DNA of 64,000 nucleotides, taken from assembly GCF_018861755.1 (NCBI RefSeq), contig NZ_JAHLEF010000003.1:1-64000 (forward strand), read 5' to 3'. The notes beneath the pieces were generated by a model. It ran no database searches. It saw only the letters and a list, made by a program, of their open reading frames with translations, and had not been told where the DNA came from. How positions within the stretch are numbered: the stretch's first letter is position 1; the number at the start of each line of letters is the position of its first letter. A program made the translations under genes and the position numbers. The stretch comes from Clostridium sp. CF012. Its GTDB lineage: Bacteria > Bacillota > Clostridia > Clostridiales > Clostridiaceae. Shown here piece after piece: positions 1 through 7,833 of this stretch.

Positions 1-34
1 TTTTATCTTCTAGGGTAAACCTTCTTCTAGCCAT
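1..34 (-). CDS. 5' end of a gene leaving the window, possibly an IS3-like transposase OrfA
   Basis: An ATG at 34-32 on the minus strand is preceded by GGAGG (positions 47-43) at good spacing and opens MARRRFTLEDK before the window ends. The basic start resembles OrfA/HTH proteins of IS elements. About 70 bp upstream, at positions 90-105, the minus strand reads CTGACCCCATAACAG, reminiscent of IS3/IS150-type ends. Both resemblances are by eye only. It could equally be another small DNA-binding protein. Confidence 0.4.
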   Translation of the reverse strand, partial: MARRRFTLEDK

Positions 35-146
35 ATTTCTAACCTCCATCGTATATTCTTATATTAACATGCTCGTTAGAAACTGTCGAAGACTGTTATG
101 GGGTCAGAATGGTTTTACCTGAACATGGTGATGACATTTAATTTTT

Positions 147-172
147 TTTCAGTTTAATATATTAAACTGAAA
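147..172. repeat. 26-bp perfect palindrome
   Basis: TTTCAGTTTAATA is followed directly by its exact reverse complement, a 13+13 palindrome without a loop. It lies just beyond the ohyA terminator. Because it lacks a loop and a clean U-run on the ohyA side, it looks more like a protein-binding or cruciform site than a terminator. No binding protein can be assigned. Confidence 0.5.
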
Positions 173-178
173 GATAAA

Positions 179-212
179 GTCGGGGTAATCGCTTTAACGT
201 CGACACCCCGAC
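179..212 (-). terminator. Rho-independent terminator of ohyA
   Basis: GTCGGGGT (179-186) pairs with ACCCCGAC (205-212). On the minus strand the hairpin is followed by a T-rich tract (ACTTTATCTTTC). It begins 28 bp after the ohyA stop codon. Confidence 0.75.
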
Positions 213-239
213 CTTACGTCTATCTATCCGTTATCAAAA

Positions 240-2009
240 CTAGATTATTTTATACCTTTTCAATAAATCTTCAATAACAGTTCCTGAAACCTTCTTTAAT
301 ACTTTCTTTTTAACAAAGTTCAGTGGGAATGGCAATTTCGTATCCCCGGGCTTTTTACCATCCATCATCTTTGCTGTAGAATCCAGCAATTGACGAACAT
401 CATAGCAGGAATTAAATACTTCTGGAACACCACGATCTATGTCTAGCAATGTGTAAACTGCCTCCATGGCTGTTCTAACTGAATACTCAGTTGTAAACAC
501 TGTGTCGCGTGGTGTGTCAGCAAATTGACCAAGGAAAGCAAAATTCTCACTGCCCTCTGGCACAACCTTAGGTCTGTCACCTGCTGTTCTTGGCATAAAG
601 AATGCAGTAATATATGGCATCATGCAAGGGATAGAGCGTGCAGATTTTGTGGCCATATCGTGAATCTCGGATTCAGGCACACCCATATGGTAAAGCCATT
701 CTTCTGTAATTTCCACTCCTGTACATTCTCTCATTGGTTTCTTGATATAATTTCCTGGTATTTCGGAGAATAGACCATATACCCAAACTACTAGCTTATC
801 TTTTGGTTGTTCTTTAAAGTGAGGTTGTCTATTCAAAGTATAGCTCATAAGCCAATTAGAGTCTTTTACAGTAATAATGCCACCGGTAACAACCTTTCCG
901 CTAAATGGATCACGTTTGCAAATTTTCTCAATATATTTAGGGATTCTGTTATCAAGTGTGGTAATTGAAGAAGATTCCCAGAATGTTTCTTCTGTACTTG
1001 TACAGAATTTATCAGGACGACCGAAAGCAGGATCTTGCTTCGCAATATTTCTCCAAAGCTGCCAACACCCTCTTATAGAGCCATCAAACTTTGGTGCTTG
1101 GTTTTGGTCACCTAGGGTAGAATTTTCTGTGCAGCTTCCATTAGTAACAAACACTAAATCATTTTTAGTAAGCTCTATAGTTTCTTCCTTGCCGCCATGA
1201 ATGCAAACAATTTCCCTCGCAAGCTTTTTACCATTTTTAATATCAAAAACAACATTTGTTACCTCGGTATCATATTGGAACTTAACGCCATGAGCTTCAA
1301 GGTATTTTACCATTGGTAGAATTAATGACTCATACTGATTGTATTTGGTAAACTTCAAAGCAGATAAATCTGGCAAGCCGCCGATGTGATGAATAAATCT
1401 TTGAAGGTAAAGCTTCATTTCCAATGCGCTGTGCCAATCTCTGAAAGCAAACATCGTTCTCCAATAGAGCCAGAAGTTAGAATTAATAAGCTCCTCTGAG
1501 AACACATCAGAAATCTTCTTATCATACAAATCTTCATTGCGAGTCATAAACAACTTTACAAGTTCCTTAGAAGCTTTGTCACTTAGTCCAAACTTTCCAT
1601 CGGTATGAGCATCCTCACCTCTATTGATAGTTACTCTCTGCAAAGAAAAGTTTGGGTCTTCTTTATTCAACCAATAAAATTCATCTAAAACAGAAACGCC
1701 TTCCGTCTCAATAGAAGGAATAGAACGGAATAAATCCCACAAGCACTCAAAGTGGTTTTCCATTTCACGCCCACCACGGCTAATAAACCCCTTTTGACTA
1801 TCGTTGATACCATCACAAGCTCCTCCTGGGAGATTAAGTTCTTCAAGAATATGAATGTGTTCACCCTTCATCTGACCGTCACGCACCAAAAAACATGCAG
1901 CTGACAATGATGCCAAACCAGCACCAACCAAATATGCGGACTTTTTATCCACATCAGTCGGTTTTAAAGGGCGAGCAAATGCTTCATAATTTCCATTGCT
2001 ATAATACAT
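240..2009 (-). CDS. ohyA: Oleate hydratase (FAD-dependent fatty acid double-bond hydratase)
   Basis: The enzyme adds water to cis-9 double bonds of unsaturated fatty acids, giving 10-hydroxy fatty acids. This detoxifies free fatty acids at the membrane. The 589-residue length is normal for the family. An FAD-binding GAGLASLSAA motif sits at residues 29-38. The family block GGREMENHFECLWDLF follows, with E82 at the position of the catalytic Glu of the staphylococcal enzyme. The ATG start has a close AGGAGG. A membrane protein gene and a TetR regulator lie upstream on the same strand, suggesting a fatty-acid-responsive group. Base composition is richer in GC than most of the window. The identification is strong; the inducer is not known. 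Confidence 0.95.
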   Translation of the reverse strand: MYYSNGNYEAFARPLKPTDVDKKSAYLVGAGLASLSAACFLVRDGQMKGEHIHILEELNLPGGACDGINDSQKGFISRGGREMENHFECLWDLFRSIPSIETEGVSVLDEFYWLNKEDPNFSLQRVTINRGEDAHTDGKFGLSDKASKELVKLFMTRNEDLYDKKISDVFSEELINSNFWLYWRTMFAFRDWHSALEMKLYLQRFIHHIGGLPDLSALKFTKYNQYESLILPMVKYLEAHGVKFQYDTEVTNVVFDIKNGKKLAREIVCIHGGKEETIELTKNDLVFVTNGSCTENSTLGDQNQAPKFDGSIRGCWQLWRNIAKQDPAFGRPDKFCTSTEETFWESSSITTLDNRIPKYIEKICKRDPFSGKVVTGGIITVKDSNWLMSYTLNRQPHFKEQPKDKLVVWVYGLFSEIPGNYIKKPMRECTGVEITEEWLYHMGVPESEIHDMATKSARSIPCMMPYITAFFMPRTAGDRPKVVPEGSENFAFLGQFADTPRDTVFTTEYSVRTAMEAVYTLLDIDRGVPEVFNSCYDVRQLLDSTAKMMDGKKPGDTKLPFPLNFVKKKVLKKVSGTVIEDLLKRYKII

Positions 2010-2080
2010 AGAGCATACCTCCTAATCTTTAATTTATAACTATATTATAAAAACTTATTCTGAGGATAACAATATACAAA

Positions 2081-2109
2081 AGAGCCATTGTGTCCAAAAA
2101 TGCCTCTCA
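2081..2109 (-). terminator. Possible weak terminator between the DUF5692-like gene and ohyA
   Basis: AGAGCCATT (2081-2089) and AATGCCTCT (2101-2109) pair with one mismatch. On the minus strand a TTTTGTATATTG tract follows. It lies 25 bp after the stop of the membrane protein gene, and would reduce read-through into ohyA rather than block it. Confidence 0.4.
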
Positions 2110-2133
2110 ATTTTATTTTTTTTGCTAGGCAAT

Positions 2134-3114
2134 TTATTCTGCAAGCGCTTTGATTTCCTTATATTCCTTCAAATCTGTATAGAGCTCTCCAAGATAAGGA
2201 TTCCTCTTTCTATTAACTACTTTGTAAATCATGTAAACAAATACTGCTATATTTGCAGCTAGTGCTATGAAACTAAATGCAAATAGTGCTACTTTATTGT
2301 AGGATGATGCAACAGCAAATGCACCCTTATCAATAAATGCTGGGAATGTCTGTGCAAACATACACCATATAGCCAGTGTTTGCGCACGATGCTGTAGCCA
2401 TGCTCCTTTTCCCACTGTAAATGCACAGAGTGTTGGCGCTAGTAGCAAAGCAAAACCGCAATACCAAGCATGACCTGGCAGACAGTTATAGGTATAAGCA
2501 AAATTCCATAAATCATATGCTATAATCCAAAACCATAGCATATCAGGCCACAGCATATCTTTGCTGGCATCTTTAGCAGTGTGTTTTTTTATGCAAATTC
2601 CAAGCCATCCGGTAATAGCTATGATGTTCAGAATACCCGCTATACCATTCATAAAATTCCAGGAACCACCAATTACATACATTGCTTCATCTGCTAAAGT
2701 CCCCCCACCGGCATATTGAATGCCAACTTGGAAATCACGGATTACTGCCTCCATAATGTTAATAGCAAGAATAAGTGCCGGGAAACATAATGCCCATTTC
2801 TTATCAGATAATCGAGCTTCTTTACCTGTCAGTTTATTTTTCCATTTAACATGCCTAATGCACCAAAAGCCTATACATCCAGCTGTAGAAGAATACACCT
2901 TTGCTAAATGGAACCAGTCCGTATAAGTTGTATCCCTGAGTACTGTAAACCATAGTATTGAAAGTGCTAGTGGTAAAACAACAAAACTGAAAAAGCCAAC
3001 ATATTTAAACCTACGAGCTACTTCATTAAAGCCAAAGAGTGCTATAAAAACAATTATCCAAACACCCCCTACGCTTAATGCTGATGCCCCCCCTGCATAA
3101 TTGAAAACAAACAT
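2134..3114 (-). CDS. DUF5692-like multi-pass membrane protein
   Basis: This 326-residue protein has about eight or nine hydrophobic helices (for example residues 14-30, 38-58, 108-127, 150-172, 213-233 and 270-297). Its short cytoplasmic tail is charged and ends in EIKALAE. It matches my memory of the DUF5692 membrane family of Firmicutes, which has no established function. The ATG follows TAGGGGG. It sits between ohyA and a tetR gene on the same strand, so a role in handling hydroxylated or free fatty acids is a reasonable guess. No catalytic or transport motif could be named. GC content is above that of its surroundings. Confidence 0.7.
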   Translation of the reverse strand: MFVFNYAGGASALSVGGVWIIVFIALFGFNEVARRFKYVGFFSFVVLPLALSILWFTVLRDTTYTDWFHLAKVYSSTAGCIGFWCIRHVKWKNKLTGKEARLSDKKWALCFPALILAINIMEAVIRDFQVGIQYAGGGTLADEAMYVIGGSWNFMNGIAGILNIIAITGWLGICIKKHTAKDASKDMLWPDMLWFWIIAYDLWNFAYTYNCLPGHAWYCGFALLLAPTLCAFTVGKGAWLQHRAQTLAIWCMFAQTFPAFIDKGAFAVASSYNKVALFAFSFIALAANIAVFVYMIYKVVNRKRNPYLGELYTDLKEYKEIKALAE

Positions 3115-3129
3115 ATTATTACCCCCTAA

Positions 3130-3167
3130 ATATATACATTGGTATTTTATATATCCATTGTATATAT
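3130..3167. promoter_or_regulatory. Long inverted repeat upstream of the DUF5692-like gene, candidate TetR operator
   Basis: ATATATACATTGG (3130-3142) and CCATTGTATATAT (3155-3167) form arms matching at 12 of 13 positions, separated by 12 bp. The site lies 16 bp upstream of the membrane protein start, between it and tetR. A related half-site CCATTGTGT occurs at 2085-2093 ahead of ohyA. Assignment to the neighbouring TetR protein is inference. Confidence 0.5.
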
Positions 3168-3189
3168 TTGTTATTTAATTTTCAATAGA

Positions 3190-3221
3190 CAAAAAAATGA
3201 AAGTGTCTATTTTAGACACTT
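3190..3221 (-). terminator. Terminator of the tetR gene
   Basis: AAGTGTCTA (3201-3209) pairs with TAGACACTT (3213-3221) around a 3-nt loop. On the minus strand it is followed by TCATTTTTTTG. It starts 17 bp after the tetR stop. Confidence 0.85.
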
Positions 3222-3237
3222 CCATTTATAAAATTAA

Positions 3238-3813
3238 TTATTCTTTTATTTCTTCTTTTACAAATGCGGTCACTGAACGAGGAATACTTCCTGTTATCAT
3301 GGTCAAAAGCTTTTTAAGGATAATTTCCGGTTCCTCTTCCATTCCTTCACTTACCCAGTCTATAATCAACCCATTAAACACATGTCTATAAAAATTAACA
3401 ATGAAATCATAATCTTTATCCTTTAATTTTACTGCCGTTTTTTCAACACACTCATCCACCACATCCTCCAATAATCTTGTAGAGAGATTTGTAAAGTATG
3501 TATTAAATTCACACCAATAAGAAGAGTTGTATACATGCAGAATCATTTTCGAATTTTTCTTCAGATAATTCATTGTAGCCAGGAACCCGCTTCCCCAGTT
3601 TTCAAAGGTTCTGTTTTGCGCAATTTCTAATGATAATTCCTCAAAAAATATGAATTTAAAAACGTTCATGATATCAGTAAAGTGATTATAAAAAGTCTGC
3701 CTGTTTACATCGCAATGTTCACAAATTTCCTTCACTGTAATCTTGTCTATAGATTTCTTGTTTAATAATTGTTTAAATGAGTCAATTATTGCAGCTTTTG
3801 CATTCTTTTTCAT
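3238..3813 (-). CDS. TetR/AcrR family transcriptional regulator
   Basis: The 191-residue protein has a typical N-terminal TetR helix-turn-helix at residues 24-45 (KITVKEICEHCDVNRQTFYNHF). The helical ligand-binding domain resembles the DhaS-like TetR C-terminal class. RBS AGAGGAG precedes the ATG. It lies upstream of, and co-oriented with, the DUF5692-like and ohyA genes, with its own terminator in between. It is therefore likely a local repressor responding to a hydrophobic ligand such as a fatty acid. That ligand is inference from context only. Confidence 0.88.
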   Translation of the reverse strand: MKKNAKAAIIDSFKQLLNKKSIDKITVKEICEHCDVNRQTFYNHFTDIMNVFKFIFFEELSLEIAQNRTFENWGSGFLATMNYLKKNSKMILHVYNSSYWCEFNTYFTNLSTRLLEDVVDECVEKTAVKLKDKDYDFIVNFYRHVFNGLIIDWVSEGMEEEPEIILKKLLTMITGSIPRSVTAFVKEEIKE

Positions 3814-4115
3814 AAACTTCTCCTCTAATTTTAGCTTTCTATTCTCATAAAAATCAATAAATCTACTGTTACCTTATATTTTAATTATACTATTACCGCC
3901 TTAAATTGGATATAAAGAAATCTTGATTTATTTATATCCCTATTGTTTATTTAAAGTCTATAACAACTGAAATTTTTTTATAAGAACTTAAAGTTGGATG
4001 CATAGAAACAAATTAGTCAGTATATGTAGCCCTGTAAAATTTAAAATTGTATGTACAAGCATTTTTAATAAAATAAAGCATATTATTTTAAGAAGCTCTA
4101 TTAGGAGGAACATCT
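3814..4115. other. 302-bp intergenic region with one dyad
   Basis: No gene is seen. GGATATAAA (3908-3916) and TTTATATCC (3931-3939) form a perfect 9-bp inverted repeat. The region must carry the divergent promoters of tetR and sigK. A mother-cell sigma-E or sigma-K promoter for sigK is expected, but I could not place one with confidence. Confidence 0.5.
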
Positions 4116-4829
4116 TTGTTTTTCATAAATAATCTATTAGATATAATTGGAAATATTACATTTTTAACAGCTTATATAACTGGCAATAGTTCATTCCCTC
4201 AACCATTATGTGAGGAAGAAGAGAAATCCTATTTAATAAAATTTAAGGATGGAGATTTACTAGCTAAAGGAATACTCATTGAACGGAATTTGAGACTAGT
4301 TGCACATATAGTAAAAAAATATTCATACCAAGAAAAAGATGTAGATGACCTCATATCTATTGGAACTGTGGGACTTATTAAAGCAATTGAAGCTTTTGAT
4401 ATAAGTAAGGGAGTAAGGCTTGCCACCTTTGCCGCAAGGTGCATAGAAAATGAGATACTCATGCTTATTCGTAATAATAAAAAAACAAAAGGGGATGTGT
4501 ACCTGCAGGATCCTATTGGCACTGATAAAGATGGAAATGAGATATCCCTTATGGATGTATTCAGTAGTGATGAAGATTCTATCTTTGAGATAGTAGAAAA
4601 TAAAATACAAACTCAAAAACTTTATGATAACATAAACTTTAATTTGATGGATAGAGAAAAGACAATAATTCAAATGCGTTATGGTTTACTTGATGGTAAC
4701 CCTAGAACTCAAAGAGAAATTGCATTGATTTTAGGAATTTCTAGGTCCTACATTTCTAGAATTGAAAAGAGAGCATTAAAGAGGCTTAATAAGGAATTAA
4801 ATAAAATTGAGGTTCCTAAACTATTCTAG
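4116..4829 (+). CDS. sigK: RNA polymerase sporulation sigma factor sigma-K (pro-form)
   Basis: Sigma-K directs late mother-cell transcription during sporulation. The 237-residue protein carries region 2 motifs (LRLVAHIVKKY, DDLISIGTVGLIKAIEAF, KGVRLATFAARCIENEIL). It also has a C-terminal region 4 helix-turn-helix (QREIALILGISRSYISRIEKRALKRL). The first ~25 residues, hydrophobic and ending before SFPQPL, align with the removable pro-sequence of Bacillus pro-sigma-K. The start is TTG with TAGGAGG eight bases upstream. The gene is uninterrupted, so no skin-like element is present. Confidence 0.96.
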   Translation: MFFINNLLDIIGNITFLTAYITGNSSFPQPLCEEEEKSYLIKFKDGDLLAKGILIERNLRLVAHIVKKYSYQEKDVDDLISIGTVGLIKAIEAFDISKGVRLATFAARCIENEILMLIRNNKKTKGDVYLQDPIGTDKDGNEISLMDVFSSDEDSIFEIVENKIQTQKLYDNINFNLMDREKTIIQMRYGLLDGNPRTQREIALILGISRSYISRIEKRALKRLNKELNKIEVPKLF

Positions 4830-4854
4830 GATCATAATACAATGATAAAAAAAT

Positions 4855-4874
4855 AGTGCCTTTTCACAGGCACT
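4855..4874 (+). terminator. Terminator of sigK
   Basis: AGTGCC (4855-4860) pairs with GGCACT (4869-4874) around an 8-nt loop. It is followed by TTCATTTTGTTT and lies 26 bp past the sigK stop. Confidence 0.8.
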
Positions 4875-5046
4875 TTCATTTTGTTTCCATTGAATATATA
4901 TGCCCTTTAAAGTTTTGTGCGGAGTTTTAAAAAAATTATAATATTTACATAGACTTAACATAATCATAATATGTTATTAATAAACTAAGTTCAGAATATT
5001 AGTTAACATAAATAAGAATTTATTAATTAATTTAAGGAGTGTTATT

Positions 5047-5250
5047 ATGATACTTAATCCTGAAAAAAGTAATATATTTAATAAACTTATGATTGATACT
5101 ATTAAGGCTAAAGAAGATGAGTTTCAATTTGAGGGAGATCAATATATGGTTTGCTCTGATGGTGTTTGTGTACAAACTTTAATTAATGATAAGATTTTAT
5201 ATCGTATTTTTATTAAAGAAGATAAATCTAATAATCTTATAAATCATTAA
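5047..5250 (+). CDS. Small hypothetical protein, 67 residues
   Basis: The ATG is preceded by AAGGAGTG at proper spacing, and the reading frame has normal clostridial codon use. The product is acidic in its middle part (KAKEDEFQFEGDQ), with CSDGVC at residues 36-41. I do not recognise it. It is flanked upstream by the sigK terminator and downstream by the minus-strand terminator at 5303-5336, so it is probably monocistronic. Confidence 0.6.
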   Translation: MILNPEKSNIFNKLMIDTIKAKEDEFQFEGDQYMVCSDGVCVQTLINDKILYRIFIKEDKSNNLINH

Positions 5251-5302
5251 TTGTTAACTGTTTATATAATTCATACTTATACAATTATAATATGCAAATA
5301 AA

Positions 5303-5336
5303 GTAAGCTCTCATCTTCCTTAGATGAGCGCTTGCT
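5303..5336 (-). terminator. Terminator behind the pstS remnant, now serving the AEP operon
   Basis: GTAAGCTCTCATC (5303-5315) pairs with GATGAGCGCTTGC across a 7-nt loop, with one mismatch. On the minus strand it is followed by TTTATTTGC. It lies 7 bp past the end of the pstS remnant and is the first terminator after the AEP operon. Confidence 0.8.
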
Positions 5337-5342
5337 GCAACA

Positions 5343-5666
5343 TTATTCTCTTTGAGCCTTCATATCTGCCATCGGAATATATCCCAGTTTTTTTATTCCT
5401 GCTTTCATTTCATCACTTACCATATAATCCAAATATGCTTTTGTTATTCCTGTAGGCTCACCTTTAGTGTACATATGCTCATATGCCCAAATTTTATATT
5501 TATCTGTGCTTATATTTTCTGCATTTGCTTCAATACCATCAATTTTCAATACATTTAAACCTTCTTTATTAGCTGCATCAGAGAAGTATGATAATGCTAA
5601 GTAGCTTATTGCTCCTTCTGTTTTTGTGACCATTCCTTTAACAGCTCCACTTGAATCTGTAAAATT
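5343..5666 (-). pseudogene. 3' remnant of a phosphate-binding protein gene (pstS)
   Basis: Read after the TAA at 5669-5667, the minus strand continues in the same frame as N-FTDSSGAVKGMVTKTEGAISY and runs to MADMKAQRE. This is the C-terminal ~100 residues of a PstS phosphate ABC substrate-binding protein (typically ~280-300 residues). The signal peptide and N-terminal two thirds are absent. The only internal ATG (5633) has no good ribosome site, so the fragment is probably not translated. It abuts the stop codon of the PbfA-like gene exactly, so a recombination or insertion joint lies at about 5664-5670. Confidence 0.85.
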
Positions 5667-7028
5667 TTATATATTTAAGCTAGACACTATTGCCCTTTCA
5701 AAAATACTAAAAGCTATATCAATTTCATTTTTTGAAACTATTAGAGGTGGATGCCAAGTTACACAATTTCCACCTGATACTTTAAATGATAGCCCGAGCT
5801 CAAGAGATTTGTATAAAATTTTTTCTGCAAGTTCTTCATACTTTTCTTTTGAATTTCTATTTTTCACAAATTCAAATGTAATTAATAATCCACATATTCG
5901 TGCTTCACCAATACAATCATAAGTATTATATAGCCCATATGCTTTTGCTTTTACATACTCTGATAATTTTTTACAATTATCTAAAAGGTTATTATTATCA
6001 ATATACTCTATAGTAGCACAAATAGCTGCACATCCTACTGCTGGTTTTTCATGAGTATAATGTCCTAGAGAAATATCTTGTGCACAATCATATTTAGCTT
6101 TTATAAGCACAGCTGCTTGAGGTATTATCCCACCTCCAAGTCCCTTTCCAAGTACAAGTATGTCAGGCTCTACTTTAAAATTTTGATGAACGTAAAACTC
6201 TCCACTTCTACCAATTGCTGTAGGAATTTCATCAAAAATTAGTAATATACCATTTTTATCGCATAGTGCCCTAAGCTGCTCAAAATAACTTTTGGGAGGT
6301 ATATGTGTATCTGTAGCTCTAATTGGTTCTAATAATATTGCGCCTATATCTCCTTCGTTGATTATTATGTATTCCATGTAATCCAAACAAAACTTAGCAA
6401 TATCATCTTTACCTATGTTTTGAATTAGATTTCTATATCCATTATAGGGAATTGCTCTTATGCACCCCGGCATAAGAGGGCCCATATCTTTCCTAAAAGC
6501 ATATTCTCCTCCTACAGAAATAGAGTCCAACCCTGCTCCATGAAAAGATTCCCACATGGATATTACCTTATGTCTGCCTGTTGCCTTTCGTGCAATTTTA
6601 AGTGCAATGCCTACAGCTGTGCTGCCAGAGGGAGTAAATAACACCTTATAATCTTTCGATGTTGTCTTGTTTACTAATGCTGCTGCGGCGCGTGCCGCAA
6701 TATCAGCCGTATACCTTCTTGGAATAAAGGGCAACTCTTGCATTTGTTTTTTAATAGCTTCAATTACATAGGGATTTTTATAACCTATTTGATGAATACT
6801 ATTTCCATGAAAATCCAAGTATTTCTTCCCTGACATATCTTCAATAAAGCACCCTTCTGCATCTACAATTACATTCATACAGGGCGTGGACATAGATTGT
6901 TTCATAAATACAGATTCATCAGCCTTTAAAATATCTTTACTCTTTTGATTGAGGGCATTAATCCACTTTTCTCTATGCAGGCTTAAATTCACATCGCCTT
7001 CACGATTTAATCCTAAATTATTTTGCAT
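5667..7028 (-). CDS. pbfA: Class-III aminotransferase-fold PLP enzyme, probable (R)-1-hydroxy-2-aminoethylphosphonate ammonia-lyase
   Basis: This 453-residue fold-type I PLP enzyme has the substrate/cofactor blocks SGSTAVGIALKIAR, IFDEIPTAIGRSGEFY (D266) and LGKGLGGG with the PLP lysine K295. PhnW and PhnX already supply transamination and C-P cleavage. An extra class-III homologue in such operons is known to be PbfA, which eliminates ammonia from (R)-1-hydroxy-AEP to give phosphonoacetaldehyde. That gives the PhnX substrate by a second route. The start overlaps phnX by 11 bp, so coupling is likely. The specific name rests on context; a plain omega-transaminase is the alternative. Confidence 0.75.
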   Translation of the reverse strand: MQNNLGLNREGDVNLSLHREKWINALNQKSKDILKADESVFMKQSMSTPCMNVIVDAEGCFIEDMSGKKYLDFHGNSIHQIGYKNPYVIEAIKKQMQELPFIPRRYTADIAARAAAALVNKTTSKDYKVLFTPSGSTAVGIALKIARKATGRHKVISMWESFHGAGLDSISVGGEYAFRKDMGPLMPGCIRAIPYNGYRNLIQNIGKDDIAKFCLDYMEYIIINEGDIGAILLEPIRATDTHIPPKSYFEQLRALCDKNGILLIFDEIPTAIGRSGEFYVHQNFKVEPDILVLGKGLGGGIIPQAAVLIKAKYDCAQDISLGHYTHEKPAVGCAAICATIEYIDNNNLLDNCKKLSEYVKAKAYGLYNTYDCIGEARICGLLITFEFVKNRNSKEKYEELAEKILYKSLELGLSFKVSGGNCVTWHPPLIVSKNEIDIAFSIFERAIVSSLNI

Positions 7029-7833
7029 TTGGTCGCTTCCCTTCTGATATTAAGCCATTAATTTTTTGGATTAACTGTGGTAGTTCTCTCATAGTACTTA
7101 TAGTAAAATCTGCACCAACTTTTAAGAAACTTTCCTCAGTGCTTTTAATTATTTCACTTTTTTCCTTCTCCACAAGAATAGTAAATTCCTCATAGCTTAG
7201 TCCCATCTGTGAACTTCCTACAGCTACCCCTACAGACCAAACTCCCGCATTTATTCCTTCTTTAATATCTGCTTCCGTATCTCCTACCTTCACCACTTTC
7301 CATGCTGCTGAAAGTTTTAGTGTTTCAATATTTTTAAATATCATATATGGATAGGGCCTACCAAAAGAGTTTGTAGAATCTGGGGTTACCCAAAAGTCTG
7401 GCTCATATCCTTTTTCCTTAGCACCCTCTGCTACTATTTTCATCATCACATCTGTATATCCTGTAGTTGAACCAATTTTTATTCCCTGATTTCTTAGTAA
7501 TTTAACCGTATCTATAACTTCTGGAATTGGATTCGTATATCGTTTAAGCGAAGCTATAAGTAGTGGCTCAAATGCACCATAGAAATCATCAATATCCTTT
7601 TCATTAAAATCCCTACCATATTTTTCTTGCCACATTTTCCTAATTCTTTGCATTTCTAGGATAGCCTTAATGTGATCTCTTTTAAGTATTCCCATAGGAG
7701 CTCTCGCTTCCGCCATAGTTACTTCTATACCAAATGCTTTAAATATCTCTAAAAATATATTTACAGGTGCAAAGCATCCAAAATCAACGATGGTTCCTGC
7801 CCAATCAAATATAACTCCTTCTACTTTATTCAT
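7018..7833 (-). CDS. phnX: Phosphonoacetaldehyde hydrolase (phosphonatase)
   Basis: A HAD-superfamily enzyme that cleaves the C-P bond of phosphonoacetaldehyde to acetaldehyde and phosphate. At 271 residues it is of normal family length. The nucleophile motif FDWAGT has D10 as phosphoryl acceptor. PMGILKRDH carries K51, the position of the Schiff-base lysine that distinguishes phosphonatases. GDTEADIKEG is the late HAD acidic motif. RBS GAGGAG precedes the ATG, which overlaps the phnW end by 8 bp. It follows phnW in the pathway and in the operon. Confidence 0.95.
   Translation of the reverse strand: MNKVEGVIFDWAGTIVDFGCFAPVNIFLEIFKAFGIEVTMAEARAPMGILKRDHIKAILEMQRIRKMWQEKYGRDFNEKDIDDFYGAFEPLLIASLKRYTNPIPEVIDTVKLLRNQGIKIGSTTGYTDVMMKIVAEGAKEKGYEPDFWVTPDSTNSFGRPYPYMIFKNIETLKLSAAWKVVKVGDTEADIKEGINAGVWSVGVAVGSSQMGLSYEEFTILVEKEKSEIIKSTEESFLKVGADFTISTMRELPQLIQKINGLISEGKRPNAK

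Noticed and set aside
4229-4673. Two minus-strand frames inside sigK
   Set aside because: Shadows of sigK, which has clear family-wide conservation and an RBS.
5343-5633. Short PstS-like protein as a real gene
   Set aside because: It lacks signal peptide, N-terminal lobe and an RBS, and begins inside the mature fold; treated as a pseudogene remnant.
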